From CAZMUN01 sp964569815 (lineage in GTDB: Archaea; Iainarchaeota; Iainarchaeia; Iainarchaeales; GCA-2688035), in NCBI GenBank assembly GCA_964569815.1, contig CAZMUN010000029.1, positions 1 to 14,367 of the forward strand: a DNA stretch of 14,367 nucleotides, in the 5' to 3' direction. Position 1 is the stretch's first letter, and every line of letters begins with the position of its first letter. Both the position numbers and the translations under genes were made by a program. Below, in pieces: positions 6,260 to 12,294 of the stretch. Below the pieces are notes generated by a model. It ran no database searches and had not been told where the DNA came from. It saw only the letters and a list, made by a program, of their open reading frames with translations.

Positions 6260-6618
6260 TTGCTTCTGTTGAAAAAGGGCAAACGAAGCAAACCGCTTTC
6301 TATATGCTTGTGGTAAACCCAAAAAGGCACAAAAAACATCAAGCCATAGATTATAGGGTCTACTGCCCAGTTAAGCCTGTGGAAAACCAATGCTTCTGCC
6401 ATTGGCCCCAAAAAAATCCAAGCTAAAACAGGAACCCAGATTGGCTTTCTGCGGAATGCAAAAAAGCTGGCTGAATAAATCAGCCCATACCATGCGAGAA
6501 AAAAAATTGGCCACGTTTGCGACTCAAACAGTTTTCCGTCAAAAAAGATGTTGGCGTTCAATTCAAACAAAAACGCCACAAAATACGATGCAAGCAAAAA
6601 ATACAGGTATTTTTCCAT
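6256..6618 (-). CDS. Four-helix membrane protein, function unknown
   Basis: The 120-residue protein has four likely transmembrane helices: YLYFLLASYFVAFLFEL, WPIFFLAWYGLIYSASFFAF, WVPVLAWIFLGPMAEALVF, and PIIYGLMFFVPFWVYH. I prefer ATG 6618 over the upstream ATG 6669 because AATTATAAA lies 27 bases upstream (fitting a leaderless transcript), AAAGG directly precedes it, and the extra 17 residues are polar and would place the TATA box inside the gene. The loops contain charged residues (RRKP, EALVFHRLN), but there is no recognisable catalytic motif. The last helix ends in KHIESGLLRLPF. The gene shares its stop tetranucleotide with the opposite-strand small membrane gene. I recognise no family. 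Confidence 0.72.
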   Translation of the reverse strand: MEKYLYFLLASYFVAFLFELNANIFFDGKLFESQTWPIFFLAWYGLIYSASFFAFRRKPIWVPVLAWIFLGPMAEALVFHRLNWAVDPIIYGLMFFVPFWVYHKHIESGLLRLPFFNRSN

Positions 6619-6640
6619 ACCTTTACTTGTTGTGTTTCTA

Positions 6641-6650
6641 AAATTATAAA
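6641..6650 (-). promoter_or_regulatory. TATA box of the four-helix protein
   Basis: On the minus strand this is TTTATAATTT, centred 27 bases before ATG 6618. It decides the start choice for that gene. Confidence 0.5.
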
Positions 6651-6748
6651 TGTGTTGTTTTCTTTCCACCCCCCCTTTTTGGGAAACAGCCAGGGCCTTA
6701 AAAAAGCAATAATTTAATACTGGAACAGCATACTATTACCTGGTTTAA

Positions 6749-7669
6749 ATGGAGCCAAAGAAGGGTTTTTTTGACAAAATAAACAATGCGTTCTTCTCAG
6801 TCATAGACGTCTTCCTGGAAACACTGGAGGGCCGAGGCTGGAACATTCCTGAAGAAACAAGGTTTTTGTACCATACCGCGATATTCGTTTTTTTGCTATG
6901 GCTTGGCTTTCCCCTAATCCTGCAATACTTCTTTGAATTCGAAATACTGGTTCTTCTGCTTGCAATAACCTCCTTCTGCATTGCAAACATGATGCCGATA
7001 AGAAAGCTTTTAGGGTACTACTCAAGCGAGGAAAAGGTTCACGGAATTGTTAACAGGATAAAAAACAACCAGATTTCAATAAAGCAAGTCAGAAACCACT
7101 TGCACAAAAACCTTTTGCCTCCGCACCTCTCGCTTTCAATAATCCGCGCCTACCAAGCCAAAGGCCAAGGAGTTCCACCTGAAATAACCAGAGCCATAAT
7201 AAGGCAGCCTCAAGAAATAACAATCTTCAAAGAGCTTTTGAAAGAAGAGCTTAACGAGTCGGATTTCTCGCTTTTGATGAGAAAATACCGGAACAGGGTT
7301 CCAAAGCCGCTTCTTTTGAAGACTGCCGACTCCCAGAAAATGAACTGGCTTACAGTAAAAGACCTTTTGTTCTACCAGGAAAACGCTTACCAGGCCATAA
7401 ACGAAATCGGCAAAAAGGCAGACGACGAAGAAATAATGGGCTTTGTCATTGCAGAAAAACACCACTACAAGCAAAAGATGATGAGCAAAAACTTTTTGCG
7501 CAACCACCACCTTGCTTTGTCGCTTTCAATTGCAACACTGGCTGCTGCCTCAAGCATTGTCCTGCTTTCAGGCCCTTTCATGGTTTCGGCTGCCTTTGCT
7601 CTGGCATGGCTTCTCGTATTCGAAGCCCTGTACAATTACGGAATCAGATCCATTTACTTCAGGGTGTGA
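6749..7669 (+). CDS. Membrane protein with two helical hairpins, unknown
   Basis: The 306-residue protein has two N-terminal hydrophobic helices (about 41-60 and 63-83), a long soluble middle part of about 170 residues (85-252), and two C-terminal helices (about 256-274 and 276-294). The middle part is charged and helical in character, with repeated short motifs around PPHLSLSIIRAYQAKG, PPEITRAIIRQ and PKPLLLKT, which look like consecutive helix-turn units. With both helix pairs in the membrane, the middle is probably cytoplasmic. No enzyme motif is visible and I do not recognise the family. TTTAATAC at about 6713-6720 is a candidate TATA element. The next gene, an NTP pyrophosphatase, starts six bases after this stop, so the two are probably cotranscribed. 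Confidence 0.82.
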   Translation: MEPKKGFFDKINNAFFSVIDVFLETLEGRGWNIPEETRFLYHTAIFVFLLWLGFPLILQYFFEFEILVLLLAITSFCIANMMPIRKLLGYYSSEEKVHGIVNRIKNNQISIKQVRNHLHKNLLPPHLSLSIIRAYQAKGQGVPPEITRAIIRQPQEITIFKELLKEELNESDFSLLMRKYRNRVPKPLLLKTADSQKMNWLTVKDLLFYQENAYQAINEIGKKADDEEIMGFVIAEKHHYKQKMMSKNFLRNHHLALSLSIATLAAASSIVLLSGPFMVSAAFALAWLLVFEALYNYGIRSIYFRV

Positions 7670-7675
7670 CAAAAA

Positions 7676-8257
7676 ATGCTTTACTTTGCAACAGGAAACA
7701 GGCAAAAGTTTGAGGAAACCGCTGCAATTCTCCAAAAATACGGAATAGTCGTTGAACAGTTTCCAATGGACCTTGAAGAAATTGACTCAAATTCAGCCAA
7801 AGAAATTGCACTGCACAAGGCAAAGCAAGCCTTTGAAAAACTCAAACAGCCTGCAATTGTGGAAGACTCCGGAACCTACTTTGAGGCCTACAAGGATTTT
7901 CCTGGAACAATGTCCAAAAGGATTTACAACTGCATTGGCTTCGAAGGGCTATTAAAGCTTTTGAAGGGAAAAAAGCGCGGAGTCTACTTTAAGAGCACAA
8001 TCTGCTTCATGGAAAACCCGAACCAGTTCCGCTTTTTTGAAGGGAAATGGCTTGGGCAGGCCACAAAAAAGGTTTTCAAGCCAAACGCCAAAAGAATGGC
8101 CTACGAAAAAATCGTCATACCAAAAGGCTACAAAAAGCCCTTGGTTGAAATCCCCCTAAACGAAAAAAACAAGGCAAGCCACCGCGCCCAAGCAACCCGC
8201 GCCTTAGGCGAATGGCTCAAAGAAAAAGCCCTAAACGACCTGCTTGACTCGATTTAA
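7676..8257 (+). CDS. Ham1/RdgB-type non-canonical NTP pyrophosphatase, divergent
   Basis: The 193-residue protein belongs to the family that hydrolyses dITP, XTP and ITP to monophosphates to keep them out of nucleic acids. Seen: FATGNRQKFEE at 4-14, the nucleotide-binding TGN(K/R) motif; VEDSG at 62-66 with the likely catalytic D64; and SHRAQATRAL at 168-177, the conserved C-terminal base-recognition motif. FPGTMSKR replaces the usual FPGxxSAR. The family's GFGYDPIF loop is missing in its usual form: the matching region reads MAYEKIVIPKGYKKP, with the Asp replaced by Glu and the Phe/Pro pattern lost. The fold and general activity are likely; the substrate range may be altered. Start ATG 7676 is six bases after the upstream membrane-protein gene. 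A tRNA gene follows. Confidence 0.85.
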   Translation: MLYFATGNRQKFEETAAILQKYGIVVEQFPMDLEEIDSNSAKEIALHKAKQAFEKLKQPAIVEDSGTYFEAYKDFPGTMSKRIYNCIGFEGLLKLLKGKKRGVYFKSTICFMENPNQFRFFEGKWLGQATKKVFKPNAKRMAYEKIVIPKGYKKPLVEIPLNEKNKASHRAQATRALGEWLKEKALNDLLDSI

Positions 8258-8272
8258 AACCATGGGGCAAGG

Positions 8273-8281
8273 CTTTAATTG
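8273..8281 (+). promoter_or_regulatory. Promoter of tRNA-Leu
   Basis: CTTTAATTG is centred 28 bases before the first base of the tRNA, the normal archaeal box A distance. Confidence 0.5.
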
Positions 8282-8304
8282 TTTGCACTCCAAGAATTTA
8301 TTAC

Positions 8305-8424
8305 GCAGGGATAGCAAAGTGGACAAATGCGCTAGGCTTAGGCAGCAGATAAGCCTTAACCGGTTCTCTGCTGAAGATACCTAGTCCCTTAGTGGGTTCG
8401 GGGGTTCGAATCCTCCTCCCTGCA
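8305..8424 (+). tRNA. tRNA-Leu (UAG), intron-containing
   Basis: The acceptor strands GCAGGGA (8305-8311) and TCCCTGC (8417-8423) pair fully, followed by discriminator A8424 with no encoded CCA. The D stem is GCA/TGC with GG in its loop. The anticodon stem is CTAGG (8332-8336) with CCTAG (8380-8384). The spliced loop is C-T-TAG-G-A with anticodon TAG at 8339-8341, reading CUA and probably CUN codons. A class II variable arm (8385-8399, CCC/GGG stem) fits leucine. The T stem is GGGGG/CCTCC around TTCGAAT. The intron interrupts after position 37. The leucine identity rests on the anticodon, the long variable arm and discriminator A. Confidence 0.95.
8343..8378 (+). other. 36-nt archaeal intron in tRNA-Leu
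   Basis: The boundaries follow a bulge-helix-bulge fold at the canonical 37/38 site. The anticodon stem is the outer helix, GGC (8341-8343) is the 5' bulge, ATA (8377-8379) is the 3' bulge, CTTA (8337-8340) pairs with GAAG (8373-8376) as the central helix with one A-G mismatch, and AGCAGA (8344-8349) pairs with TCTGCT (8367-8372) as the inner helix. Confidence 0.85.
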
Positions 8425-8451
8425 AGCTTTCTTTTTCAAAAAAGAAAGCTT
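8424..8451 (+). terminator. T-rich hairpin after tRNA-Leu
   Basis: AAGCTTTCTTTT (8424-8435) pairs with AAAAGAAAGCTT (8440-8451) over 12 bp with a four-base loop, beginning at the discriminator base. The T-rich left arm (8428-8436) would itself act as an archaeal termination tract. It is T-rich on both strands, so it may also end the DUF192 transcript arriving from the other side. Confidence 0.5.
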
Positions 8452-8488
8452 TACCAAAGAAAACTTTTTGCTCTGCGAAAAGCAGGGG

Positions 8489-8498
8489 CCCTGCAAGC
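8489..8498 (+). repeat. Copy of the tRNA-Leu 3' end
   Basis: CCCTGCAAGC here repeats 8418-8427, the last bases of tRNA-Leu plus three flanking bases, 71 bases downstream. It is preceded by GCAGGGG, so GCAGGG and CCCTGC also form a small palindrome (8482-8494). A similar copy lies after tRNA-Val. It might be an attachment-site remnant or a decayed partial tRNA duplication. Confidence 0.4.
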
Positions 8499-8501
8499 AA
8501 A

Positions 8502-8951
8502 CTATTTTTTTATTTCAACCAGGCCTCCAAGCCTGATGTTTGCCTCTGCAAACTCTGGCCTTACTTCCAGGACATAAAGTGCATCTTTTTTAGGCCTGTA
8601 GCTTTTACAGGGATCGCTTTTGCATGGTTCAGCGTAAGCTATGTGCACTACTTCCATTTCCCTGTTTATCCAAACAACTGCCAGCGGAATCAGGGTATTT
8701 TTCATCCAAAAGCTGTACTGGCCTTCTTCTGGAAAAACGAAAAGCATTCCCCTGCCTTTCTTCAACGATTCCCTGAACATCAGCCCCTGGGAGCGCTCTT
8801 GCTGTGTTTTTGCAATCTCGGCTTCAACGCATTTCTCGCCAAAGCAGACTATTGCAGTGCCTTCCTCTTTTTCAGGCTCTTCAATGGCTGTTAAAGCCAG
8901 GCCGGCTACTGCTGCCAAAAAAATTGCCCCCCAAAAAATTTTGTTCCACAT
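8502..8951 (-). CDS. DUF192 family membrane-anchored or exported protein
   Basis: The 149-residue protein has one N-terminal hydrophobic segment (about 5-23, FWGAIFLAAVAGLALTA) and then a DUF192 domain. The domain hallmarks are AEIAKTQQERSQGLMFRESL at 45-64, GMLFVFP at 68-74, FWMKNTLIPLAVVWIN at 81-96, and the C-terminal YVLEVRPEFAEANIRLGG. The domain is therefore probably outside the membrane. The biochemical role of DUF192 is unknown to me. Four cysteines (C36, C41, C110, C115) lie in two pairs outside the usual core; disulfides are possible but untested. ATG 8951 starts seven bases after the CorA TAA. A TTG at 8957 directly following that stop would add only two residues. It is probably cotranscribed with corA. 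Confidence 0.88.
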   Translation of the reverse strand: MWNKIFWGAIFLAAVAGLALTAIEEPEKEEGTAIVCFGEKCVEAEIAKTQQERSQGLMFRESLKKGRGMLFVFPEEGQYSFWMKNTLIPLAVVWINREMEVVHIAYAEPCKSDPCKSYRPKKDALYVLEVRPEFAEANIRLGGLVEIKK

Positions 8952-8957
8952 CCGCAA

Positions 8958-10022
8958 TTACAGCCATTTGGTTCTCTTAAAATAGTGAACCATGCCCAGG
9001 CCAACTGCAAGCATTACAAGCAAGGCCCCAAGGTAGCCGTATTCCCATTCCAGCTCAGGCATGTATTCAAAGTTCATTCCATATATTCCTGTAATAAAGG
9101 TAAGTGGAATAAAAATGGTTGCAATAACCGTTAAGACCTTCATTATTTCATTCATCCTGTTGCTTACGCTTGAAAGGTATATGTCAAGCATTCCTGAAAG
9201 CATGTCCCTAAATGTTTCAATTGTTTCAATTACCTGAATTGTGTGGTCGTACAAGTCCCTTAAATAAATTACTGTGCCCTTTTTGACCAGTTTTGAGCCA
9301 TCCCTTTCAAGGCTTGAAATCACGTCCCGCAAAGGCCAGACCGATTTCCTTAAAAAAATCATTTCCCTCTTCAGGTTATGCAAAACTTTTAGAGTTCCAG
9401 GGCCAGATTTTTTGACAAGCCTTTCCTCAAGTTTTTCTATTTCTTCGCCAAGGTCTTCCAATATCACAAAGTAGTTGTCAACGATTGCATCAACAAGGCA
9501 GTAGGCAAGGTAGTCTGCTCCCATTTCCCTGATTTTTCCCTTCTTTTCCCTAATCCTTTGCCTTACATGCTCAAAGACGTCGCCCTCCCTTTCCTGGAAA
9601 GAAACCACGAAGTCCTGGCCCAAAACAAGGCTAACCTGTTCAGCTATGACTTCCTGGTTTTCCCTGTCAAAGTAAAGCATTTTCAGAATCAAGTAAAGGT
9701 ACTCTCCAGAATCCTCTATTTTTGGCCTCTGGTTTGTATCAGCAATGTCTTCAATTATCAGGGGATGCAGGCCAAACCAGTGCCCGATTTCCTGGATTTT
9801 TTCCTGCTCGTGCACGCCGTCAACATTTATCCAAGTAACTGTTTCCTTTTGCTTGAACTTGGCGCACTCGCTTGCCTTTTTTATTGTTTTTTCATTAAAC
9901 CCCCCTTTGTTGTAGTCTATAAGCGTGATCTTGGCTTTGTGGCTTTTTTTCCCGCCAACATAAACAGGGCTTCCTGGAAGCATTCCCTTTTTCTTTGAAG
10001 ACGCTCCAACAAACTTTTTCAT
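8958..10022 (-). CDS. corA: CorA family divalent cation transporter
   Basis: The 354-residue protein forms a pentameric magnesium/cobalt channel. The signature YGMNFEYMPEL is present (GMN at 315-317) after the first transmembrane helix (VLTVIATIFIPLTFITGI), and a second helix (LGALLVMLAVGLGMVHYF) ends in the basic tail KRTKWL. The large N-terminal part contains the soluble alpha/beta domain, with HPLIIEDIADTNQRPKIEDS typical of the family, and the long stalk helix. I chose ATG 10022, with AGGGG eight bases upstream; the TTG-started longer frame (10055) adds 11 unconserved residues. The promoter element at 10064-10076 fits a short leader. A DUF192 gene follows immediately. Confidence 0.97.
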   Translation of the reverse strand: MKKFVGASSKKKGMLPGSPVYVGGKKSHKAKITLIDYNKGGFNEKTIKKASECAKFKQKETVTWINVDGVHEQEKIQEIGHWFGLHPLIIEDIADTNQRPKIEDSGEYLYLILKMLYFDRENQEVIAEQVSLVLGQDFVVSFQEREGDVFEHVRQRIREKKGKIREMGADYLAYCLVDAIVDNYFVILEDLGEEIEKLEERLVKKSGPGTLKVLHNLKREMIFLRKSVWPLRDVISSLERDGSKLVKKGTVIYLRDLYDHTIQVIETIETFRDMLSGMLDIYLSSVSNRMNEIMKVLTVIATIFIPLTFITGIYGMNFEYMPELEWEYGYLGALLVMLAVGLGMVHYFKRTKWL

Positions 10023-10063
10023 TCTTTTACCCCTTACACTGCTTCTTTGAACCAAAAGAAGAC

Positions 10064-10076
10064 ACTACTTATTAGG
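10064..10076 (-). promoter_or_regulatory. Promoter element of corA
   Basis: The minus-strand CCTAATAAGTAGT is identical to the element before the prenyl synthase operon (5930-5942). Its centre is about 48 bases from ATG 10022, giving a start site near 10044 and a leader of about 22 bases that contains the AGGGG site. Confidence 0.45.
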
Positions 10077-10085
10077 AGCCTTTGC

Positions 10086-10095
10086 TTTAAATATT
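10086..10095 (+). promoter_or_regulatory. TATA box of the eight-cysteine protein
   Basis: TTTAAATATT is centred 28 bases before ATG 10119, fitting a leaderless transcript divergent from corA. Confidence 0.55.
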
Positions 10096-10118
10096 TTTTC
10101 AAGCACCCCTTTTTTAGC

Positions 10119-10250
10119 ATGGAATGCAAAAAACAGGAAAACGAAAAAGAATGCCCCTGTGTTGAAACAAGCTGCTCAAGGCACGGCCTATGCTGTGAAT
10201 GCGTAAAATACCACAAAAGCCATGGTGACCTGCCGGCCTGCCTCCGCTAA
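10119..10250 (+). CDS. Small Cys-rich protein, DUF6485-like
   Basis: This is a 43-residue protein with eight cysteines (C3, C12, C14, C19, C25, C26, C28, C41) and three histidines. The core ECPCVETSCSRHGLCCECVK, followed by YHKSHGDLPACLR, matches the small DUF6485 family (C.C....C.R.G.CCEC..YH...GELPAC) as I remember it. Metal binding, probably zinc, is likely from the ligand pattern; the function is unknown. ATG 10119 is chosen because homology starts at MECK and a TATA box lies 28 bases upstream; the longer open frame from 10047 would include the promoter. It is divergent from corA. Its stop is eight bases from the stop of the convergent membrane protein gene. Confidence 0.8.
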   Translation: MECKKQENEKECPCVETSCSRHGLCCECVKYHKSHGDLPACLR

Positions 10251-10258
10251 AAAAAAAC

Positions 10259-11227
10259 CTATTTCCTTATCAGGTCGCCTATGTTGAAACGCTTTTCTTC
10301 CCTTGGTTTTTCTACACCCTGGTTTCCAAAAGCCCACTTTCCTCTACGGTCATCCTGCGACTCCTCCAAAACCTGGGACGTTATCGCTTCATCACCCGGG
10401 GAAAAACCCGTTTCAGGGGCTTTGGCCTTGCCATAAAGGCCTTTCTTCAAGGGAAGCCTGTCCTTAAACTTGGCCAGCAAAACAACCGCCAAAACTGCCA
10501 CAACCAGTGCTGCAGCCAACGCAAAATACTCCTGGTTAAAAACCCCAATAGAAGCAAACCCCGCACCTAATGCTTCCTCTTCAGCCTGCGCCTGCGCTGC
10601 CCGATAGTTTCCCAAATCGTCTGCAAGCACCTGCATCTTCAAAGAATCCTGCTCCTCGTTGCCTTCAACTTCGGCTTCCAAATTTGCGAGACCTGCCTCC
10701 AGCCGGCTTATCCCCAATTCAAGGCTTTGAAGGTCTTCTGCAGTCAAATAGTTTGACAAAGTTGCTTCAAGCTGGTTGTATTGCTCGATAAGGGTTGCAA
10801 CACTGCCCTTTACAGTGCTTACCTGCTGCTCCAAGCTTGCCCTGCCTTCAGCGTCATATATTTCAAAAAAGTCCACTTCTTCCCTGCCAACAATCAAACC
10901 GTCCACTTCCAGCTCTATCTCATGGCCCCCTTCCTCCATTGGAGAAATCAGGAAATAAACGGTTTCGCCCTCTGTCTCCGTGTTTGAAAAAACCCTTGTT
11001 TTGTCCACGTCATCTGAATCAAACTTTATCTTCCCATTGTAAGTGTAAAAAGAAATAAGGCTGCTTCCATCAAGCCAGACCTTTGCTTCGCCGAAATCGT
11101 TGGCATTTGGAAGCTTTGCAGAAAAAGTCCATGGCGTGGTTGCAGGAAGGCTTTCCTGCACGTCAATGGATACACCAAAAGCCGAAGCAAGCATCAGCAC
11201 CAGAAAAGCAAAGGCAAGCTTTTTCAT
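10259..11227 (-). CDS. Exported coiled-coil protein with C-terminal membrane anchor
   Basis: The 322-residue protein begins with a signal peptide (KKLAFAFLVLMLASAFG). A beta-rich domain follows at about 20-125 (WTFSAKLPNANDFGEAKVWL, then FYTYNGKIKFDSDD). A glutamate- and leucine-rich coiled coil spans about 128-215. One transmembrane helix lies at about 233-253, and a charged 70-residue tail (254-322) ends in RFNIGDLIRK and is probably cytoplasmic. Thus the beta domain and coiled coil would face outward. This plan is common among archaeal cell-surface proteins, but I recognise no named family. ATG 11227 is chosen over an upstream frame start at 11275 because the signal peptide begins there and TATTTAAA lies 33 bases upstream. 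It is convergent with the Cys-rich gene and divergent from tRNA-Val. Confidence 0.8.
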   Translation of the reverse strand: MKKLAFAFLVLMLASAFGVSIDVQESLPATTPWTFSAKLPNANDFGEAKVWLDGSSLISFYTYNGKIKFDSDDVDKTRVFSNTETEGETVYFLISPMEEGGHEIELEVDGLIVGREEVDFFEIYDAEGRASLEQQVSTVKGSVATLIEQYNQLEATLSNYLTAEDLQSLELGISRLEAGLANLEAEVEGNEEQDSLKMQVLADDLGNYRAAQAQAEEEALGAGFASIGVFNQEYFALAAALVVAVLAVVLLAKFKDRLPLKKGLYGKAKAPETGFSPGDEAITSQVLEESQDDRRGKWAFGNQGVEKPREEKRFNIGDLIRK

Positions 11228-11256
11228 TTTAACCACTAAAATTATCTTATACTTAG

Positions 11257-11264
11257 TATTTAAA
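11257..11264. promoter_or_regulatory. Possible shared TATA box, membrane protein and tRNA-Val
   Basis: TATTTAAA contains a palindromic TTTAAA. It is 33 bases from ATG 11227 on the minus strand and 33 bases before tRNA-Val (11294) on the plus strand, so it could serve both divergent genes. No other good box lies in this gap. Confidence 0.4.
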
Positions 11265-11293
11265 CATTTGCCCAAAAAAATTATTTTGACTAA

Positions 11294-11434
11294 GGGCTCG
11301 TGGTCTAGTGGTTAGGACATCGCCTTCACAGAACCGGCCGAAGCGCTCGCTTACGCTCGCTTTCGGCCCGTTCACGGGAACGAAAAAAGGTTTGGAAACG
11401 GCGAAGACCGCCGGTTCAACTCCGGCCGGGCCCA
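11294..11434 (+). tRNA. tRNA-Val (CAC), intron-containing
   Basis: The acceptor strands GGGCTCG (11294-11300) and CGGGCCC (11427-11433) pair with one G-U, followed by discriminator A11434 with no encoded CCA. The D stem is GTCT/GGAC. The anticodon stem is TCGCC (11320-11324) with GGCGA (11400-11404). The spliced loop is T-T-CAC-A-C with anticodon CAC at 11327-11329, decoding GUG. The variable loop is AGACC. The T arm is GCCGG/CCGGC around TTCAACT. The body closely resembles known archaeal tRNA-Val. Confidence 0.95.
11331..11398 (+). other. 68-nt structured intron in tRNA-Val
   Basis: The canonical 37/38 site has a bulge-helix-bulge fold. The 5' bulge is CAG (11329-11331) and the 3' bulge is AAC (11397-11399). 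The central helix is TTCA (11325-11328) with TGGA (11393-11396), including one G-U, and the inner helix is AACC (11332-11335) with GGTT (11389-11392). Inside the intron, 11336-11368 forms a GC-rich hairpin (GGCCGAA/TTCGGCC plus GCG/CGC) and CGTTC/GAACG (11369-11382) forms a second one. Confidence 0.85.
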
Positions 11435-11435
11435 T

Positions 11436-11462
11436 GCACTATTGAACGAAATGAAATAGTGC
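11436..11462 (+). other. Hairpin just after tRNA-Val
   Basis: GCACTATT (11436-11443) pairs with AATAGTGC (11455-11462) over 8 bp with an 11-base loop, starting two bases after the tRNA. It may be a processing or termination structure of the pre-tRNA. No run of Ts follows directly. Confidence 0.45.
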
Positions 11463-11481
11463 CCGAGTTGTGCTTTTTCGC

Positions 11482-11503
11482 AAACCTTTTGAAAAAAAGG
11501 TTT
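11482..11503 (+). terminator. GNRA-loop hairpin followed by Ts
   Basis: AAACCTTTT (11482-11490) pairs with AAAAGGTTT (11495-11503), with loop GAAA. It ends in a T run (11501-11505), so it could terminate transcription from tRNA-Val. It resembles the AT-rich hairpins at 8424-8451 and 13682-13709. Confidence 0.45.
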
Positions 11504-11505
11504 TT

Positions 11506-11517
11506 CGGCCGGGCCCA
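11506..11517 (+). repeat. Copy of the tRNA-Val 3' end
   Basis: CGGCCGGGCCCA exactly repeats 11423-11434, the last 12 bases of tRNA-Val including the discriminator, 83 bases downstream. The bases before it (GAAAAAAAGGTTT) resemble the 3' part of the tRNA-Val intron (CGAAAAAAGGTTT), so this may be a collapsed partial duplication of the tRNA gene rather than an integration site. The remaining stretch to 11612 shows only a candidate TATA element, TTAATAATT, near 11575-11584. Confidence 0.5.
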
Positions 11518-11612
11518 CTCGCCAAGCAGCCGACTTGTTGCCCTGGCCATCTAAGTTCCTTTGAAAAGCGAAGGGTTAATAATTTCAAAGCCTCTTTATT
11601 TTAACGGTGGGA

Positions 11613-12293
11613 ATGGATAAGGGAAACATAGCCAATGTCTTAAAGCAGGCCGAGCTAGGCCTGTTTCGCGTAAACAACCAGCTTAAGGAAAGCATTGCCC
11701 TAAGCAAGGAAATTGAAAAGATTTTGCAGAGCCTTGCTCTTTCAGAGGAAGCTGCTTCAAGAAACAAAGAGCTTGAAAAGGAATTCGAAAAGCAGATGCA
11801 TGAGCGCAAAATTTCAGAGCAAAGCCATGCCCTTTCCAAACAGCTTGACATGCTGCGAAAAAACCTTCAGGGCCTGGTTCCACTGGAACAGAAAACAACG
11901 ATGTTTTTGGAAAAGTTTCGCACTGGAAGGCTTTACCAGTTTCATGACAGCAAGTCCGCCCTTGCCTTCGCCAAACAGATACTTGAGCTTTTTTCCATTC
12001 AAAGGATTTTGTTCAAGCCAAGGTTTGTGGGCGCGATAAACCTTGAAGACATAACCAAGGAGCTCAAGCTTGAAAAGTCCGGCCAAGCCCTTGTTTTGAA
12101 ACCGAGCCAGCTAAAGCCTTTGGTTAACCATTTGATTGCAAAAAAGTTCACTTCAAACATTTCTCTTGAAGCATCAGGCATAAAGCTCATTTGGATGGAC
12201 AAAAAAACCATTGGATTGCAGGCGCCTGCAGAAAACCTTTTCAGGACAGACCGGCTCTGTGACGCGCTTTCAGGCAAATGCATAGAGCACTGA
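11613..12293 (+). CDS. Coiled-coil protein of unknown function
   Basis: The 226-residue soluble protein has a helical, heptad-like N-terminal half (residues about 1-100, rich in Lys, Glu and Leu: NQLKESIALSKEIEKILQSL, then KELEKEFEKQMHERK). A globular C-terminal half contains DSKSALAFAKQILELFSIQR and a mixed alpha/beta tail ending near CDALSGKCIEH. No signal peptide, TM helix or catalytic motif is visible, and I recognise no family. ATG 11613 is chosen because GGTGGG lies directly upstream; a GTG two codons earlier is also in frame. It is convergent with the HerA-type ATPase, with one base between stop codons. That arrangement is not evidence of a shared function. Confidence 0.78.
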   Translation: MDKGNIANVLKQAELGLFRVNNQLKESIALSKEIEKILQSLALSEEAASRNKELEKEFEKQMHERKISEQSHALSKQLDMLRKNLQGLVPLEQKTTMFLEKFRTGRLYQFHDSKSALAFAKQILELFSIQRILFKPRFVGAINLEDITKELKLEKSGQALVLKPSQLKPLVNHLIAKKFTSNISLEASGIKLIWMDKKTIGLQAPAENLFRTDRLCDALSGKCIEH

Positions 12294-12294
12294 C

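Noticed and set aside
6619..6669. Longer start for the four-helix membrane protein (ATG 6669)
   Set aside because: The extension is polar and overlaps the TATA box that fits ATG 6618.
8418..8498. A functional integrative element between the tRNA-Leu 3' end copies
   Set aside because: Only about 60 bases lie between the copies, with no integrase or cargo, so at most a scar.
9558..9998. A 146-codon plus-strand frame opposite corA
   Set aside because: The opposite strand encodes the conserved CorA N-terminal domain; this frame has no recognisable features.
11253..11435. A minus-strand frame covering tRNA-Val
   Set aside because: It overlaps a well-folded intron-containing tRNA; chance open frame.
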